Shown here: positions 43,865 to 53,298 of the stretch, piece after piece
Numbering within the stretch: the stretch's first letter is position 1
Layout: every line of letters starts with the position of its first letter
Assembly: GCA_026713545.1 (NCBI GenBank)
Contig: JAPOOG010000052.1
Span: forward strand, 17,213-81,212
DNA from: Bryobacterales bacterium
Lineage (GTDB): Bacteria; Acidobacteriota; Terriglobia; Bryobacterales; UBA6623
DNA length: 64,000 bases
Reading direction: 5' to 3'
The notes under the pieces: model-generated
The model's input: only the letters and a program-made list of their open reading frames with translations
Told to the model about the DNA's origin: nothing
Database searches by the model: none
Position numbers and translations under genes: made by a program

Positions 43865-45238
43865 GTGTTGCGGCCAATGAAGCGCGGACGCTATCTCATG
43901 CTCTTCGCGTCAGCCTGCGCGATGGAAGCCGGGTTCATCGCTCTGGCTGTGTTGGGGAATTTCGAACAGCTGGTGGTGGAGTTCACCGGACTCTATCTGG
44001 GAACTTCCATATTCTATCTGATCGGCTGCTTCGTCATCACGCGCTTGGACGCAAAGCAATCCGGCCCACGCCTGATCGCGTTCATCTGGATCTGCGGGTT
44101 GGTGTTCCGCTTCACGGTTCTTCCGCTTTCGCCCGAGCTGTCCGAAGATCTGAACCGCTATCGCTGGCACGGCAAGGTCCAGGCGGCCGGCGCGAATCCC
44201 TACTCGGCGGCTCCCGGCGACCCGCGCTTGGCGGAGCTGAGGGATGCGACTTGGCGTCAGGTAAACCGCAAGGACCTGCCTTCTGTCTACGGGCCTGTCA
44301 CGGAGTGGGTTTTCGCTGTTTGGTACCGCGCCGTGGCAGCGGTTCAGCCGGACGCCTTGCGTCAGGTCTGGTGGTTCAAGATTCCTTTCGCCGTGCTGGA
44401 ACTGGTGGTCGCGCTGGCCGTCATGCGGCTGTTGGCCGCGGCCGGCAAACCGTGTACGTGGCTGCTGGTCTATCTGTGGTCTCCTCTGGTCGTTGTCGAG
44501 TTTTGGGCTCAGGGGCATAACGACACGCTGGCGTTGGCGTTCGTTGTGGCGGCTGTCGCCTCGGCGCTCGCGGACCGCTGGAAGTGGGCGTTCGTCTCGC
44601 TCGCGATGGCGGCGCTGAGCAAGTTCTGGCCGGTCATTCTTTTCCCGTTCTTCCTGCTGCGTCGCGAGGACGGGCGCTGGATTCTCCGCTGGAAACAGGC
44701 GCTCGCATCGTTGCCTCTGATCGCGCTGGTCCTGGCCCCGTACCGGGACGGTTTGCAGAATGTGCCGGAGTTGATCGAGGGGTTTCTGGGGGGCTGGCGA
44801 AACAATGACAGCCTGTACGGAATCATCAGCCAGCGCGCCGGCGGGAATGTCGGTCTCGAAGCCGGCAGCGTCACGCTCTACCTGGCAGCCGCCTTGGCGT
44901 TGCTCTGGCTCTTGCAGAGGCCGCTGATCGAGTCTGTCAAGTGGGCCGTCGTCGTGCTGCTGTTCTTCTCGGCCAATTGCTTCCCTTGGTACTTGAGTTG
45001 GTTCCTTCCGTTTCTGGCCGTGAGCCCCAACGCCGCGTTGCTGCTTTGGACGGCCCTGGTCAGTCTCGCTTATCACGTCCTGATCGGCTACGAGGCAGCG
45101 GGCATATGGGAATACTCCGATGAGTTCCGGCTACTGGAATACCTGCCGGTCTACGGATTGCTGCTGGCATCCGCGGTGGCCCGCCTGTCGCTCAAGGCGC
45201 TGCGGAAGCGCAACCCAGGCGCGGCCGAAAAGACCTGA
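43865..45238 (+). CDS. GT87-like membrane glycosyltransferase (polyprenol-sugar dependent)
   Basis: A 457-residue protein with about 11-12 membrane helices. The first extracytoplasmic loop has PELSEDLNRYRWHGKVQAAGANPYS, where the Glu-Asp and NPY patterns are typical of GT-C mannosyl- or arabinosyltransferases of the GT87/DUF2029 kind. The donor would be a polyprenyl-phosphate sugar and the acceptor a glycan or lipid on the outer face of the inner membrane. The start is GTG 43865 or ATG 43877; neither has a Shine-Dalgarno. The TGA stop at 45236-45238 is directly followed by CCTGCATTTCTC, the left end of F1 copy 6. Confidence 0.85.
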   Translation: MLRPMKRGRYLMLFASACAMEAGFIALAVLGNFEQLVVEFTGLYLGTSIFYLIGCFVITRLDAKQSGPRLIAFIWICGLVFRFTVLPLSPELSEDLNRYRWHGKVQAAGANPYSAAPGDPRLAELRDATWRQVNRKDLPSVYGPVTEWVFAVWYRAVAAVQPDALRQVWWFKIPFAVLELVVALAVMRLLAAAGKPCTWLLVYLWSPLVVVEFWAQGHNDTLALAFVVAAVASALADRWKWAFVSLAMAALSKFWPVILFPFFLLRREDGRWILRWKQALASLPLIALVLAPYRDGLQNVPELIEGFLGGWRNNDSLYGIISQRAGGNVGLEAGSVTLYLAAALALLWLLQRPLIESVKWAVVVLLFFSANCFPWYLSWFLPFLAVSPNAALLLWTALVSLAYHVLIGYEAAGIWEYSDEFRLLEYLPVYGLLLASAVARLSLKALRKRNPGAAEKT

Positions 45239-45392
45239 CCTGCATTTCTCACCACGTGGCGAGACGAAGTGTGTGAGAGGGCCGCCAGGACGAGGCGCAG
45301 GCCGCTGGGCGCCAGCAACTCGGCCTTCAAGGTTTTCACGGATCACGGCCTTTTATCGCGTGCTTCGGCCGTCGGGTGGTGAGAAATCCAGG
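45239..45392 (+). repeat. F1 repeat, copy 6
   Basis: A short 154-bp type-II copy from CCTGCATTTCTCACCAC to GTGGTGAGAAATCCAGG. The GT87-like gene's TGA adjoins the left end. Its right end joins the tail of F2 copy 2. Confidence 0.88.
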
Positions 45393-45396
45393 CTGG

Positions 45397-45484
45397 TTTT
45401 TCCTCCGCCCGCGTGCGGATCATACAAGCGGGAAACATCCGAACCCGTGTCAACGCCGTTTGGTCAGGAGGATGTTTCAGGTCA
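45397..45484 (-). repeat. F2 hairpin repeat, copy 2
   Basis: On the minus strand it starts TGACCTGAAACATCC, the TGA being the HtrA stop codon, and runs to GGGCGGAGGAAAAACC. GAAACATCC pairs with GGATGTTTC. Together with F1 copy 6 it fills the entire 243-bp gap between two convergent genes. Confidence 0.85.
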
Positions 45485-47098
45485 GAAGCGCCCCTTGTCC
45501 TGAGGCAGGCCGCCGGCCAGGTAGAGCGCCGTCCATGCGAATTGCTGGTCTGGGTTGCGGCTCGGAATACGCCGCATCACCTTGACGACAACGTCATCAC
45601 CGGGCTTGAGGTCAGCCTGGATGCCTCGGACATCATCAATCGAGGCAACCGGCTTGCGGTTGATCATCACGATGATGTCGTTGGGCTGAACTCCGATATC
45701 ATCGGCGAACGATGCCGGGACCACGGATGTGACGAGAACTCCGTCGGACTCCTCGAACGCAAGCTCTTCGCGCTGCGAGCGAGTCAGTGAAGTCACCTCG
45801 ATACCGAACATGACTTCCGTCTCTTCGGCGCTCTCTTTCTGCTCGTTGATGTCGTAGCCGAGTTCTTTGGCGAAGAGCACTGAGCGGTCGGCAATCTCGA
45901 CGTCGAATGTGTTTCTCTTCCCGTCTCGAATCACGACAATCGGCGTTGTCGAACCGACCTCTTGCGCGGCGACCACGCTGATGAGCTCATCGCCGTTCTT
46001 GATGGGCTTGCCGGCAATCTCGACGATCACGTCTTCAACCTTGAGGCCCGCTTTCTCGGCCGGTCCGTCTTCTCTCACCTGAGTCACGAGAACACCGCCG
46101 TCATCGGCGCCGAACGAGCGCAGCAGCGCCGGCGGCTGCTCTCTGCTGAAGGTGATGCCGATCGAGCCTCTTCGCATCTTGCCGTGACTGATGATCTGGT
46201 TGTAGACATTCACTACGACTTTCGAAGGCATCGCGAACCCGAGGCCTTCCGAGCCTCCGCTGCGAGAAACGATCGCCGTGTTCACGCCGATCAACTCGCC
46301 GCGGATGTTCAGCAACGGCCCGCCGCTGTTGCCCGGATTGATGGCCGCGTCGGTCTGTAGAAAGCGTTTGAACTGGCCCTGCTGGGACGAGTCGACCTCG
46401 CGCGCCTTGGCGCTGATGATCCCTACCGTCACTGTTTCCTCATAGCCGAAGGGCGAACCGACGGCGATTGCCCAATCCCCGACCTGCACCGCGTCGGAAT
46501 TCCCGATCGGGATGGCGGACAGTGGCTTGTCTACGTCGATCTTGATGACCGCAAGGTCGGTTTCGCGATCGGATCCGATCAGTTTCGCATCATGCAGTTC
46601 TTGGTCGGCTCCGTTATTGAAAATCCGGACTCGAATGCGGTCCGCATTCTGGATGACGTGATGGTTCGTGATGATATAGCCGTTTTCATCGACAATGACG
46701 CCCGATCCTTCTCCCGGGCGTTGTCGCCGCGGAAAGCCTTCGTTTCCGAACGGACCAGGAAAGCCGAAGAAGCGCCGGAACTCCTCACTGAAAGGATTTC
46801 GTGGGTCAGGTGAACTCGACTGCGATTCCTTGGATAGTATCTCGACACGGATATGGACCACCACCGCACGGGCTTGCCGCGCGATGCGTGTGAACTCGTT
46901 CTCCAGCGGCTCGGCGGCCGGGATGACAAGCGGTTTGGCGTCTGGAGCCGGTGCCCCTTCGCGAGCCGCGCTCACGTCTCGCGATACCAACGTGCCGATT
47001 ACAATGCCAATCGCCAGAGTAAAAAGCAACAACGTCAGCGACAGGAGCTTGCGCTGCGCCAGTTGGCTCCCGAATCCCGATTTCGCAGTGCGGTCCAT
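45482..47098 (-). CDS. HtrA/Deg family serine protease, membrane-anchored, two PDZ domains
   Basis: A 538-residue protein. An N-terminal membrane helix (about 19-38) anchors it with the body in the periplasm. The trypsin-like domain (about 65-290) has the triad His147 (ITNHHVI), Asp181 (DRETDLAVI) and Ser258 (INPGNSGGPL). Two PDZ domains follow (about 300-395 and 425-520; DGPAEKAGLKVEDVIVEIAG, VVPASFADDIGVQPNDIIVMI). It should degrade or refold damaged envelope proteins, like DegP/DegQ. Start ATG 47098 has GAGGTAAG about 6 nt upstream. A TATAAT on the minus strand at 47355-47360 might be its promoter, in which case F1 copy 7 lies in the leader. Confidence 0.94.
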   Translation of the reverse strand: MDRTAKSGFGSQLAQRKLLSLTLLLFTLAIGIVIGTLVSRDVSAAREGAPAPDAKPLVIPAAEPLENEFTRIARQARAVVVHIRVEILSKESQSSSPDPRNPFSEEFRRFFGFPGPFGNEGFPRRQRPGEGSGVIVDENGYIITNHHVIQNADRIRVRIFNNGADQELHDAKLIGSDRETDLAVIKIDVDKPLSAIPIGNSDAVQVGDWAIAVGSPFGYEETVTVGIISAKAREVDSSQQGQFKRFLQTDAAINPGNSGGPLLNIRGELIGVNTAIVSRSGGSEGLGFAMPSKVVVNVYNQIISHGKMRRGSIGITFSREQPPALLRSFGADDGGVLVTQVREDGPAEKAGLKVEDVIVEIAGKPIKNGDELISVVAAQEVGSTTPIVVIRDGKRNTFDVEIADRSVLFAKELGYDINEQKESAEETEVMFGIEVTSLTRSQREELAFEESDGVLVTSVVPASFADDIGVQPNDIIVMINRKPVASIDDVRGIQADLKPGDDVVVKVMRRIPSRNPDQQFAWTALYLAGGLPQDKGRF

Positions 47099-47134
47099 CT
47101 TCTTACCTCATCGATGAACAGGACGATCCGCTAG

Positions 47135-47310
47135 CCTGCATTTCTCATCACTTGGCGAGGTGAAGTGCGCGAGAGGGCCGCCAGGACGAGGCGCGAGCCG
47201 CTTGGCGCGCGCAGGTGTACTTGAAAGTACATCGAGCACGGCAAGCAAGCGCAACGAAGTCATGGCGGTCGTATCGCGTGCTTCGGCCGTCAGAAGGTGA
47301 AAAATGCAGG
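47135..47310 (+). repeat. F1 repeat, copy 7
   Basis: A 176-bp type-I copy from CCTGCATTTCTCATCAC to AAGGTGAAAAATGCAGG, flanked by CTAG on both sides. It lies between two minus-strand genes without touching a gene end. The minus-strand frame homologous to that of copy 5 is open throughout. Confidence 0.88.
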
Positions 47311-47445
47311 CTAGGGCGCATCCCTTGTTCACCCGGTTGCGTGTTCCCATCAAAGATTATAGCTGCCGCACCGGGTCCGATCCGGAGCGCAAAGTCTCCA
47401 GCAATTTCGGTGACGCCGATCGCGGTACCGGCGACAGTGGTAGCA

Positions 47446-48714
47446 TCAGCCGGTCCGGGACGAATCTTCCAGCAGCAGCGCCAGCGACAGCAGGATGCGC
47501 TGCAGGCCCAATTCACGGCCCTCGGGGTGATACCATTCACCGGGAGAGTGCGCGCCTCCACCGCGGCCGCCGGCGCCCAGGGCGACCGCCGGCCGCCCCA
47601 GCGCCAAGGGTATATTGGCATCGGTGGAAGCGCAATCGAGGCGAGAGTTGATTCCCAAATAAGCGTCGACGCCGCGAACGCATGCCAGTACCGGATTATC
47701 GGCTTGGAACAGTGCTGCCGGCCGATGGCCGATCTCGCGGATCTTGTAGCCGTCCAGACGTTCCCTCGATGCCCGGTTTTCTGCTTCTACGCCAAAGCGG
47801 ACGCCATCTTCCATTGACCTGACTACGGCGTTCATCGCCTCGTTGTCGCGTGATCGGATGTCCACCTTGGCGCAGGCGATAGGAGCGATGGAGTTCACTC
47901 CCGAGCCGCCCTCGATCACACCTACGTTCAGTGTGGTTCGCGGAGTTGCCGGCAGGGGCAGTTCAGCGAGGAAAGAAATGGTCCGCCCCAAGGCGTGAAC
48001 CGGATTGGCCCGGCCGTAGTCATTCCAGCTATGGCCGCCGGCGCCTTCGATCACAATCTCGAAGCGGCGGCTTCCCAGGGCTTCCGTCGTGATATGTCCT
48101 GTGGAGGCCCCGTCCAGAACGAGATACGCGTGGACCGATGAAGCGTACCGTGAATGGCTGCAGAAGTACTTCATGCCCTGCAGGTTGCCTTCGCCTTCTT
48201 CGGCAACATTCGCCATCAGCAGGACGTTGCAACGGGGTTTATGGACGGGCGCGCCGTTCGTGAAAACGCGAGCCAGGGCGACCACCGCGGCTAGTCCCGG
48301 ACCGTTGTCCGTAACGCCCGGTCCTTCGAATGTCCCGTCGGGCCGAACCGAGATTTCCTCCTCGGCCTGGGGCGCCAGTACGGTATCCATGTGCGCGCTG
48401 ACCGCGACAAAGGGCAGCTCCTCATCGAACTTGATCGGCAGGACCACGTTGCCGGCATCGTCGATCGTGGCCCGATGACCCAGTTCGCGAAAGAGCGCGC
48501 ACAGGAATTCGGCCCGAAGCTGCTCGCGGAACGTCGGAGCCGGCACGCGGCAAATTCTCAGATGTTGTTCGTTGATCCATTTACGCTCGCGGTGAAGGAG
48601 TTCGAGGCCGCCGCGCAGGTTCGGTCCGTGAGTGAGTTGATCGAGGTGTGCCAGCATGCCCTTCGGCGCCGCGCTTTCCGAACGTGACACGACGATCTCG
48701 GACCGGGCGGGCAT
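47446..48714 (-). CDS. M20 family metallopeptidase
   Basis: A 422-residue enzyme from ATG 48714 (GAGGG about 5 nt upstream). It has the two-zinc M20 layout: VAVSAHMDTVL (first His and the catalytic Asp), VTDNGPGLAAVVAL (bridging Asp), LMANVAEEGEGNLQGMKYF (catalytic Glu pair), then the dimerisation domain (about 205-320; IEGAGGHSWNDYG) and the final His in GAHSPGEWYHPEG. DCASTDANIPLALGRPAVALG is typical of the branch near peptidase T and ArgE/DapE-like enzymes. It should remove amino acids from small peptides or deacylate amino acids in the cytoplasm; the substrate is unknown. Confidence 0.9.
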   Translation of the reverse strand: MPARSEIVVSRSESAAPKGMLAHLDQLTHGPNLRGGLELLHRERKWINEQHLRICRVPAPTFREQLRAEFLCALFRELGHRATIDDAGNVVLPIKFDEELPFVAVSAHMDTVLAPQAEEEISVRPDGTFEGPGVTDNGPGLAAVVALARVFTNGAPVHKPRCNVLLMANVAEEGEGNLQGMKYFCSHSRYASSVHAYLVLDGASTGHITTEALGSRRFEIVIEGAGGHSWNDYGRANPVHALGRTISFLAELPLPATPRTTLNVGVIEGGSGVNSIAPIACAKVDIRSRDNEAMNAVVRSMEDGVRFGVEAENRASRERLDGYKIREIGHRPAALFQADNPVLACVRGVDAYLGINSRLDCASTDANIPLALGRPAVALGAGGRGGGAHSPGEWYHPEGRELGLQRILLSLALLLEDSSRTG

Positions 48715-48730
48715 GCGGCCCTCAGTCTAA

Positions 48731-48927
48731 CCTGCTTTTCTCGTCATGTGGCGAGGCAAAGTGCGTGGGAGGGCCGTCAGGACGAGGCGCGAGCCGGGCG
48801 GAGGAAAAAGGCGCGCGCAGGCGTACTTGACAGTATGTCGAGCACGGCAAGCAAGCGTTGCGAAGGAAAAGCGAAGTCATGGCGGTCGTGTGGCGTACTT
48901 CACCCGTCATGTGGTGAGAAATGCAGG
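48731..48927 (+). repeat. F1 repeat, copy 8
   Basis: A 197-bp type-I copy from CCTGCTTTTCTCGTCAT to GTGGTGAGAAATGCAGG, with CTAA and TTAA as flanks. It carries the GGGCGGAGGAAAAA block also seen in copy 2, and a unique TGCGAAGGAAAAGCGAAG insertion. Confidence 0.85.
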
Positions 48928-48931
48928 TTAA

Positions 48932-49060
48932 CGGTTCACCGGCCGTCAGACATTTCTTTCTGGAGCGGACCAAGCCCCCGCCAAGGGTTTCACTAAAAAC
49001 TAACCACTAACCACGGCTTTTTTTCGCGTGCTTCGGCCCTCGGGTGATGAGAAATGCAGG
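48932..49060 (+). repeat. F1 repeat, right-part fragment next to copy 8
   Basis: It begins within the type-II inner block (GGTTCACCGGCCGTCAGACA) and ends at GATGATGAGAAATGCAGG-like right end. An ACTAAAAACTAACCACTAA tract replaces the CACGAA microrepeats. It looks like a recombination product of two copies. Confidence 0.75.
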
Positions 49061-49248
49061 CTGACAGGGCGGTTCTGAAATCCCCGTCCTGCCGGCGTTC
49101 CGTTGCTACAGGCAGGGTGCTCTCCTGAAACATGCCCGCTGGGCTGTTGCCGTAGCGATTTGACGGGGCCGGGAGCGGGCTGATAGCTTGGGAGATTCGC
49201 TCCTTCGTGGCGCATCCCCAATCACTGGACTCCCGAGGAAAACAAAGC

Positions 49249-49758
49249 ATGGCTGAGGAACGGACGACAACGTTGAAAGGCTCGCCTCTGGCGCTCATCG
49301 GACCGCAGCTTGCGGTCGGAGACGCCGCCCCCGACTTCACGGTCGCGGCCAACGACTTGAGTGATGTGACGCTCGCATCCACCGGCGGAGGAACGCGTGT
49401 GTTCCTTGCCGTCCCTTCTTTGGACACCCCGGTCTGCGATGCCGAGGTGCGCAAGTTCAACGAAGAGGCAACGAGTCTGGGCGACGTATCGATATACACC
49501 GTGAGTTGCGACCTGCCTTTCGCGCAGTCTCGCTGGTGCGGCGCCGCCGGCGTCGAGAACGTTACCACGGTCTCCGATTACAAGAGCGGAACGTTCGGTG
49601 AAGCGTGGGGTGTGATGATCGAGCCCCTCAGGATCCATTCGCGCGCTGTTTTCGTCGTGAACGGCGACAACGAGATAACGTACGTCGAGTACGTGCCGGA
49701 GGTCGCCGAGGCGCCCGACTACGATGCGGCGCTTGCCGCCGCCAAGGCAGCCGCATAG
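49249..49758 (+). CDS. tpx: Thiol peroxidase
   Basis: A 169-residue atypical 2-Cys peroxiredoxin from ATG 49249 (GAGGA about 9 nt upstream). Peroxidatic Cys63 is in PSLDTPVCDAEVRKF and the resolving Cys97 in DLPFAQSRWCGAAG. Cys87 in VSCDLPFAQ is unusual; this position is typically not Cys in Tpx. It should reduce hydrogen peroxide and alkyl peroxides using thioredoxin. It stands alone between F1 copies 8 and 9, transcribed to the right. Confidence 0.95.
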   Translation: MAEERTTTLKGSPLALIGPQLAVGDAAPDFTVAANDLSDVTLASTGGGTRVFLAVPSLDTPVCDAEVRKFNEEATSLGDVSIYTVSCDLPFAQSRWCGAAGVENVTTVSDYKSGTFGEAWGVMIEPLRIHSRAVFVVNGDNEITYVEYVPEVAEAPDYDAALAAAKAAA

Positions 49759-49775
49759 GGCCGTAAGCCGGTTAG

Positions 49776-50044
49776 CCTGCATGTCTCGCCACGCGGCGAG
49801 GCGAAGTGCGTGAGAGGGCCGTCAAGACGAGGCGCGAGCCGCTTGCCGCGCGCAGCGGCAGCGGCCTGATCGCCTCCTTCGGTTCTCGGGTCACGAAATA
49901 CAACCCACGGCCTTAACGGTTCACCGGCGGTCAGACATTTCTACTGGAGCAAACCAGGCCTGGCAAATGGTTTTCACGAGTCACGAAACACGAATCACGG
50001 CCTTTTTTCGCGTGCTTCGACCGTCGGGTGGTGAGAAATGTAGG
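49776..50044 (+). repeat. F1 repeat, copy 9
   Basis: At 269 bp this is the longest copy, type II, from CCTGCATGTCTCGCCAC to GTGGTGAGAAATGTAGG. TTAG on the left is 15 bp beyond the tpx stop. The inner block GGAGCAAACCAGGCCTGGCA is shared with copy 12. Confidence 0.88.
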
Positions 50045-50124
50045 CTGGACACTCCCAGCGCGCCGCCATTATGATGGCGGTGTTCAACCGTGTGATCTCC
50101 GCCATCCGGCGGAGGCGTCTCGTC

Positions 50125-53100
50125 ATGTCGATCCGTCTTCTCGCTCTCATCGTCCTTCCGCTTCTGTTGACCGTTTCACTCCGGGCGCAAACCGCCACAG
50201 CCTCGTTGCGAGGACAGGTGACGGACCCTTCCAAGGGCATTCTCGCCGGCGCCCTCGTGACGATTACGCACCTGGAGACGGGTAGCGTGCGCGCCCTCCG
50301 CACGAATCGCCGGGGCTACTATGCTGCGCTGGCGTTGATTGCAGGCGCGTATCGGCTGGAGGTCGAGATCGACGGATTCAAGAAGCTGCGCGAAGAGGGT
50401 ATCGTACTCGCCGTCGGCGAAAGCGCCCGCCACGACATCGAATTGACCGTCGGCGCCGTCTCCGATGAGATCATCGTGACCGCGCCGCTGATGACGCTGG
50501 GGGCTGACTCTTCCGCCCAAGGCACCGTCATCCCCAACAACTACATTGTCAACCTGCCATTGAATGGCCGGAGCTTCATTGACTTGGCGCTGCTGGTGCC
50601 AGGTGTATTCCCCAGTGCCGCCGGCTCGGCGGGGTCCGAGCGCGGGCGCTTCGCCTTTCAGTCGAATGGCGGGCGCGAAGACGCCAACTCCTATCTGTTC
50701 GACGGCGTGTATGTCATCGACCCCGTTCTGAACGGCATCTCGCTGAGTCCCTCGGTGGACGCCATCCAGGAGTTCCGCATCCAGACCAGCAACGCCGACG
50801 CCGGCTTCGGCCGGCAGAGTGGCGGTCAAGTCTCCATCCTGCTCAAGCGCGGCGGCAACCAGTTCCACGGATCTCTCTATGAGTTCCTCCGTAATGATGC
50901 TCTGGACGCTCGCAACTTCTTCACCGATCCCTCTCAACCCACGCCCACGTTGCGCCGCAATCAATTCGGATTCGCCTTCGGCGGACCGTTGCGCAAGAAC
51001 CGCAGTTTTTTCTTCGCTGACTACGAAGGGCTCCGGGAACGGCGAGTCATTACACGGACCACCAATGTTCCGACAGCCGTAGAACGGGCGGGTGACTTCT
51101 CGCAGAGCGTTTTGCCGCCGCCGATCGATTTCACGACGTTCCAGCCGTATCCCAACGGGCGGTTGCCCTATTTCCATCCCGTGGGCGCGAACATGGCGAA
51201 TCTGTATCCACTGCCGAATCGCGATGTCATCGGACAGAACTATGTCGGAGCGCCTACTCAGCGTGATCGCAACGACCGCTTCGACGTGCGGTTCGACCAA
51301 TCGATCGGCAAGAGCGGTACGCTCACCGGACGCTACAGCTTCTCGGACCGCGACCGTTTCGAGCCCTTCGCGGCTGCATCCTTCTCCTCGGTCCCCGGTT
51401 TCGGCAATGATGTTTCCGGCCAGAGCCGGAACGTGATGCTAGGCGAGACCCATTCGATCGGCTCCGCGTGGATCAACGAGTTCCGTTTTGGATACAACCG
51501 GATCTCCGGCCGCACTTTCCATGAAAACTCCGGTCGCAGCATCAACCAGGAGGTCGGCCTCCCCGATTTCGCTACGCGCACTCGCGACCTCGGTTTGAGT
51601 TTCATCAACGTCACGGGCTTCTCTTCTCTTGGCGATGAATACAATAACCCCCAGGACAGCGCGGTCGACAGCTATCAGATCTTCGACACCCTGAGCCATG
51701 CGCGGGGCAATCATCTTCTGCAGTTCGGTTTCGAGAACCGCTGGATCAGCCAGGACGCCTTTCGCGACATTCAGGCCCGCGGCTTGATCAACTTCACGAA
51801 CTTCGCTTTCACCCGGAACGCCTTGGCCGATCTGTTGCTGGGCCTGCCCACGCTGACTGGAGGCGCGGTCTCCGACAACCCGCAGGCGTTGCGTACGGCA
51901 ACTTCAGGCGGGTTCGTCCACGATAGCTGGCGGGTGCGGCAGGATCTTACCCTGAGTCTGGGTCTCCGCTACGAGTTCAATACGCCCGCTCATGACGCCC
52001 GGAACGCCGCCTCGGTCTTTGACACGGCCTCGCAATCGATCGTCCGCGTGGGAGAGAACGGCGTCCCGCCCTCCGGCTACCGCTCTGACACCAACAACTT
52101 CGCGCCCCGGTTCGGCTTGGCCTGGAGTCCTTTCGGCACGCGGAAAACGGTGATCCGCGCAGGGTATGGCATTTACTACAACGTCGCCCCGCTGGCGCCG
52201 GGACAAGGGATTTACTTCAACCCGCCCTTCTTCAACTTGCAGCTCTTCTTCCCCAGCCGGCAGGGGATCATCACGATCGACAACCCTTGGCCCCGCGAGC
52301 TGCAGGCGCCGCTTCCGCCGAGCGCGTTTACCTACGACCGGAACCTGCGTACCGGATATACGCAGCAATGGAGCTCGACCGTCGAAACCGATCTCGGCCA
52401 CGGCTTGATCCTTGACGTGGGTTACTTCGGCGCCAAAGGGACCCGGCTGCTGAACGCCCGCGACATCAATCAAGCCGATGCCTCCCCGCAAATGCCGAAT
52501 CTGCGGCCGAATCCGTTCTTTCTCAACGTCGAACAGATCGAGACGGCCGCGAGCTCGATCTACCACAGCTTGCAGATGCGGCTGCAGTGCCGCCTGCGTG
52601 GCGGACTGACAGGATTGTTCTCCCACACCTGGTCGAAATCCATCGACAACGCCTCGGGTTTCTTTCCCAGCGGCGGAGATGCGAACTATCCCCAGAACAG
52701 CAACAACATGGCCGCCGAGCGCGGACTCTCCAGTTTTGATCGGCGGCACCGCTTTGCGGGCAGTTTCATCTACGACCTGCCGCTCGGTGAAGGACACGGG
52801 ATCGGCGGGGAAACCGGCGGCTTGGGCGGCGTGCTCATCAGCGGCTGGCAAATGAACAGCGTCATCGTCCTGCAGAGCGGACAGCCTTTTACGGTGGCCT
52901 TGCCGGGTGAATTCGACAACAGCAACACGGGCATTGCAAATCTCGGGTTCGGCTCCGGGGACCGTCCGAACGTCGTCGGCGACCCGCTGCTTGCCGATCC
53001 CGACCCCCAGGCCTGGTTCAATACCTCGGCGTTCGCTCTACCCGCGTTTGGAACCTTCGGCAATGCCGGCCGCAACATCATCAGCGGCCCATCGCTCCGC

Positions 53101-53298
53101 AACGTCAATCTCTCCCTGCTGAAAGACACGCCCCTCGGAGAAGCCGCGACACTGCAATTCCGGGCCGAGTTCTTCAACGTGATGAACACTCCGAACTTCG
53201 GCCTGCCGAACATCTTCTTCGGAACACCCGGCTTCGGCCGCGTTCTCTCGGCTCGCGACGGCCGGGAAATCCAATTCGGCTTGAAGCTGCTTTTTTAG
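50125..53298 (+). CDS. TonB-dependent receptor, Oar-like (complete)
   Basis: A 1057-residue outer-membrane receptor from ATG 50125 (GGAGG about 9 nt upstream). A signal peptide ending SLRAQ is followed by the carboxypeptidase-regulatory-like domain (about 25-110; GQVTDPSKGILAGALVTI), the plug (about 115-270; LPLNGRSFIDLALLVPGV, IQEFRIQTSNADAGFGRQSG) and a 22-strand-type barrel ending REIQFGLKLLF, with the terminal Phe needed for BAM recognition. The substrate cannot be inferred. The TAG stop directly abuts CCTGCATG, the left end of F1 copy 10, so the protein ends at its normal C-terminus although the repeat forms the stop context. Confidence 0.94.
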   Translation: MSIRLLALIVLPLLLTVSLRAQTATASLRGQVTDPSKGILAGALVTITHLETGSVRALRTNRRGYYAALALIAGAYRLEVEIDGFKKLREEGIVLAVGESARHDIELTVGAVSDEIIVTAPLMTLGADSSAQGTVIPNNYIVNLPLNGRSFIDLALLVPGVFPSAAGSAGSERGRFAFQSNGGREDANSYLFDGVYVIDPVLNGISLSPSVDAIQEFRIQTSNADAGFGRQSGGQVSILLKRGGNQFHGSLYEFLRNDALDARNFFTDPSQPTPTLRRNQFGFAFGGPLRKNRSFFFADYEGLRERRVITRTTNVPTAVERAGDFSQSVLPPPIDFTTFQPYPNGRLPYFHPVGANMANLYPLPNRDVIGQNYVGAPTQRDRNDRFDVRFDQSIGKSGTLTGRYSFSDRDRFEPFAAASFSSVPGFGNDVSGQSRNVMLGETHSIGSAWINEFRFGYNRISGRTFHENSGRSINQEVGLPDFATRTRDLGLSFINVTGFSSLGDEYNNPQDSAVDSYQIFDTLSHARGNHLLQFGFENRWISQDAFRDIQARGLINFTNFAFTRNALADLLLGLPTLTGGAVSDNPQALRTATSGGFVHDSWRVRQDLTLSLGLRYEFNTPAHDARNAASVFDTASQSIVRVGENGVPPSGYRSDTNNFAPRFGLAWSPFGTRKTVIRAGYGIYYNVAPLAPGQGIYFNPPFFNLQLFFPSRQGIITIDNPWPRELQAPLPPSAFTYDRNLRTGYTQQWSSTVETDLGHGLILDVGYFGAKGTRLLNARDINQADASPQMPNLRPNPFFLNVEQIETAASSIYHSLQMRLQCRLRGGLTGLFSHTWSKSIDNASGFFPSGGDANYPQNSNNMAAERGLSSFDRRHRFAGSFIYDLPLGEGHGIGGETGGLGGVLISGWQMNSVIVLQSGQPFTVALPGEFDNSNTGIANLGFGSGDRPNVVGDPLLADPDPQAWFNTSAFALPAFGTFGNAGRNIISGPSLRNVNLSLLKDTPLGEAATLQFRAEFFNVMNTPNFGLPNIFFGTPGFGRVLSARDGREIQFGLKLLF

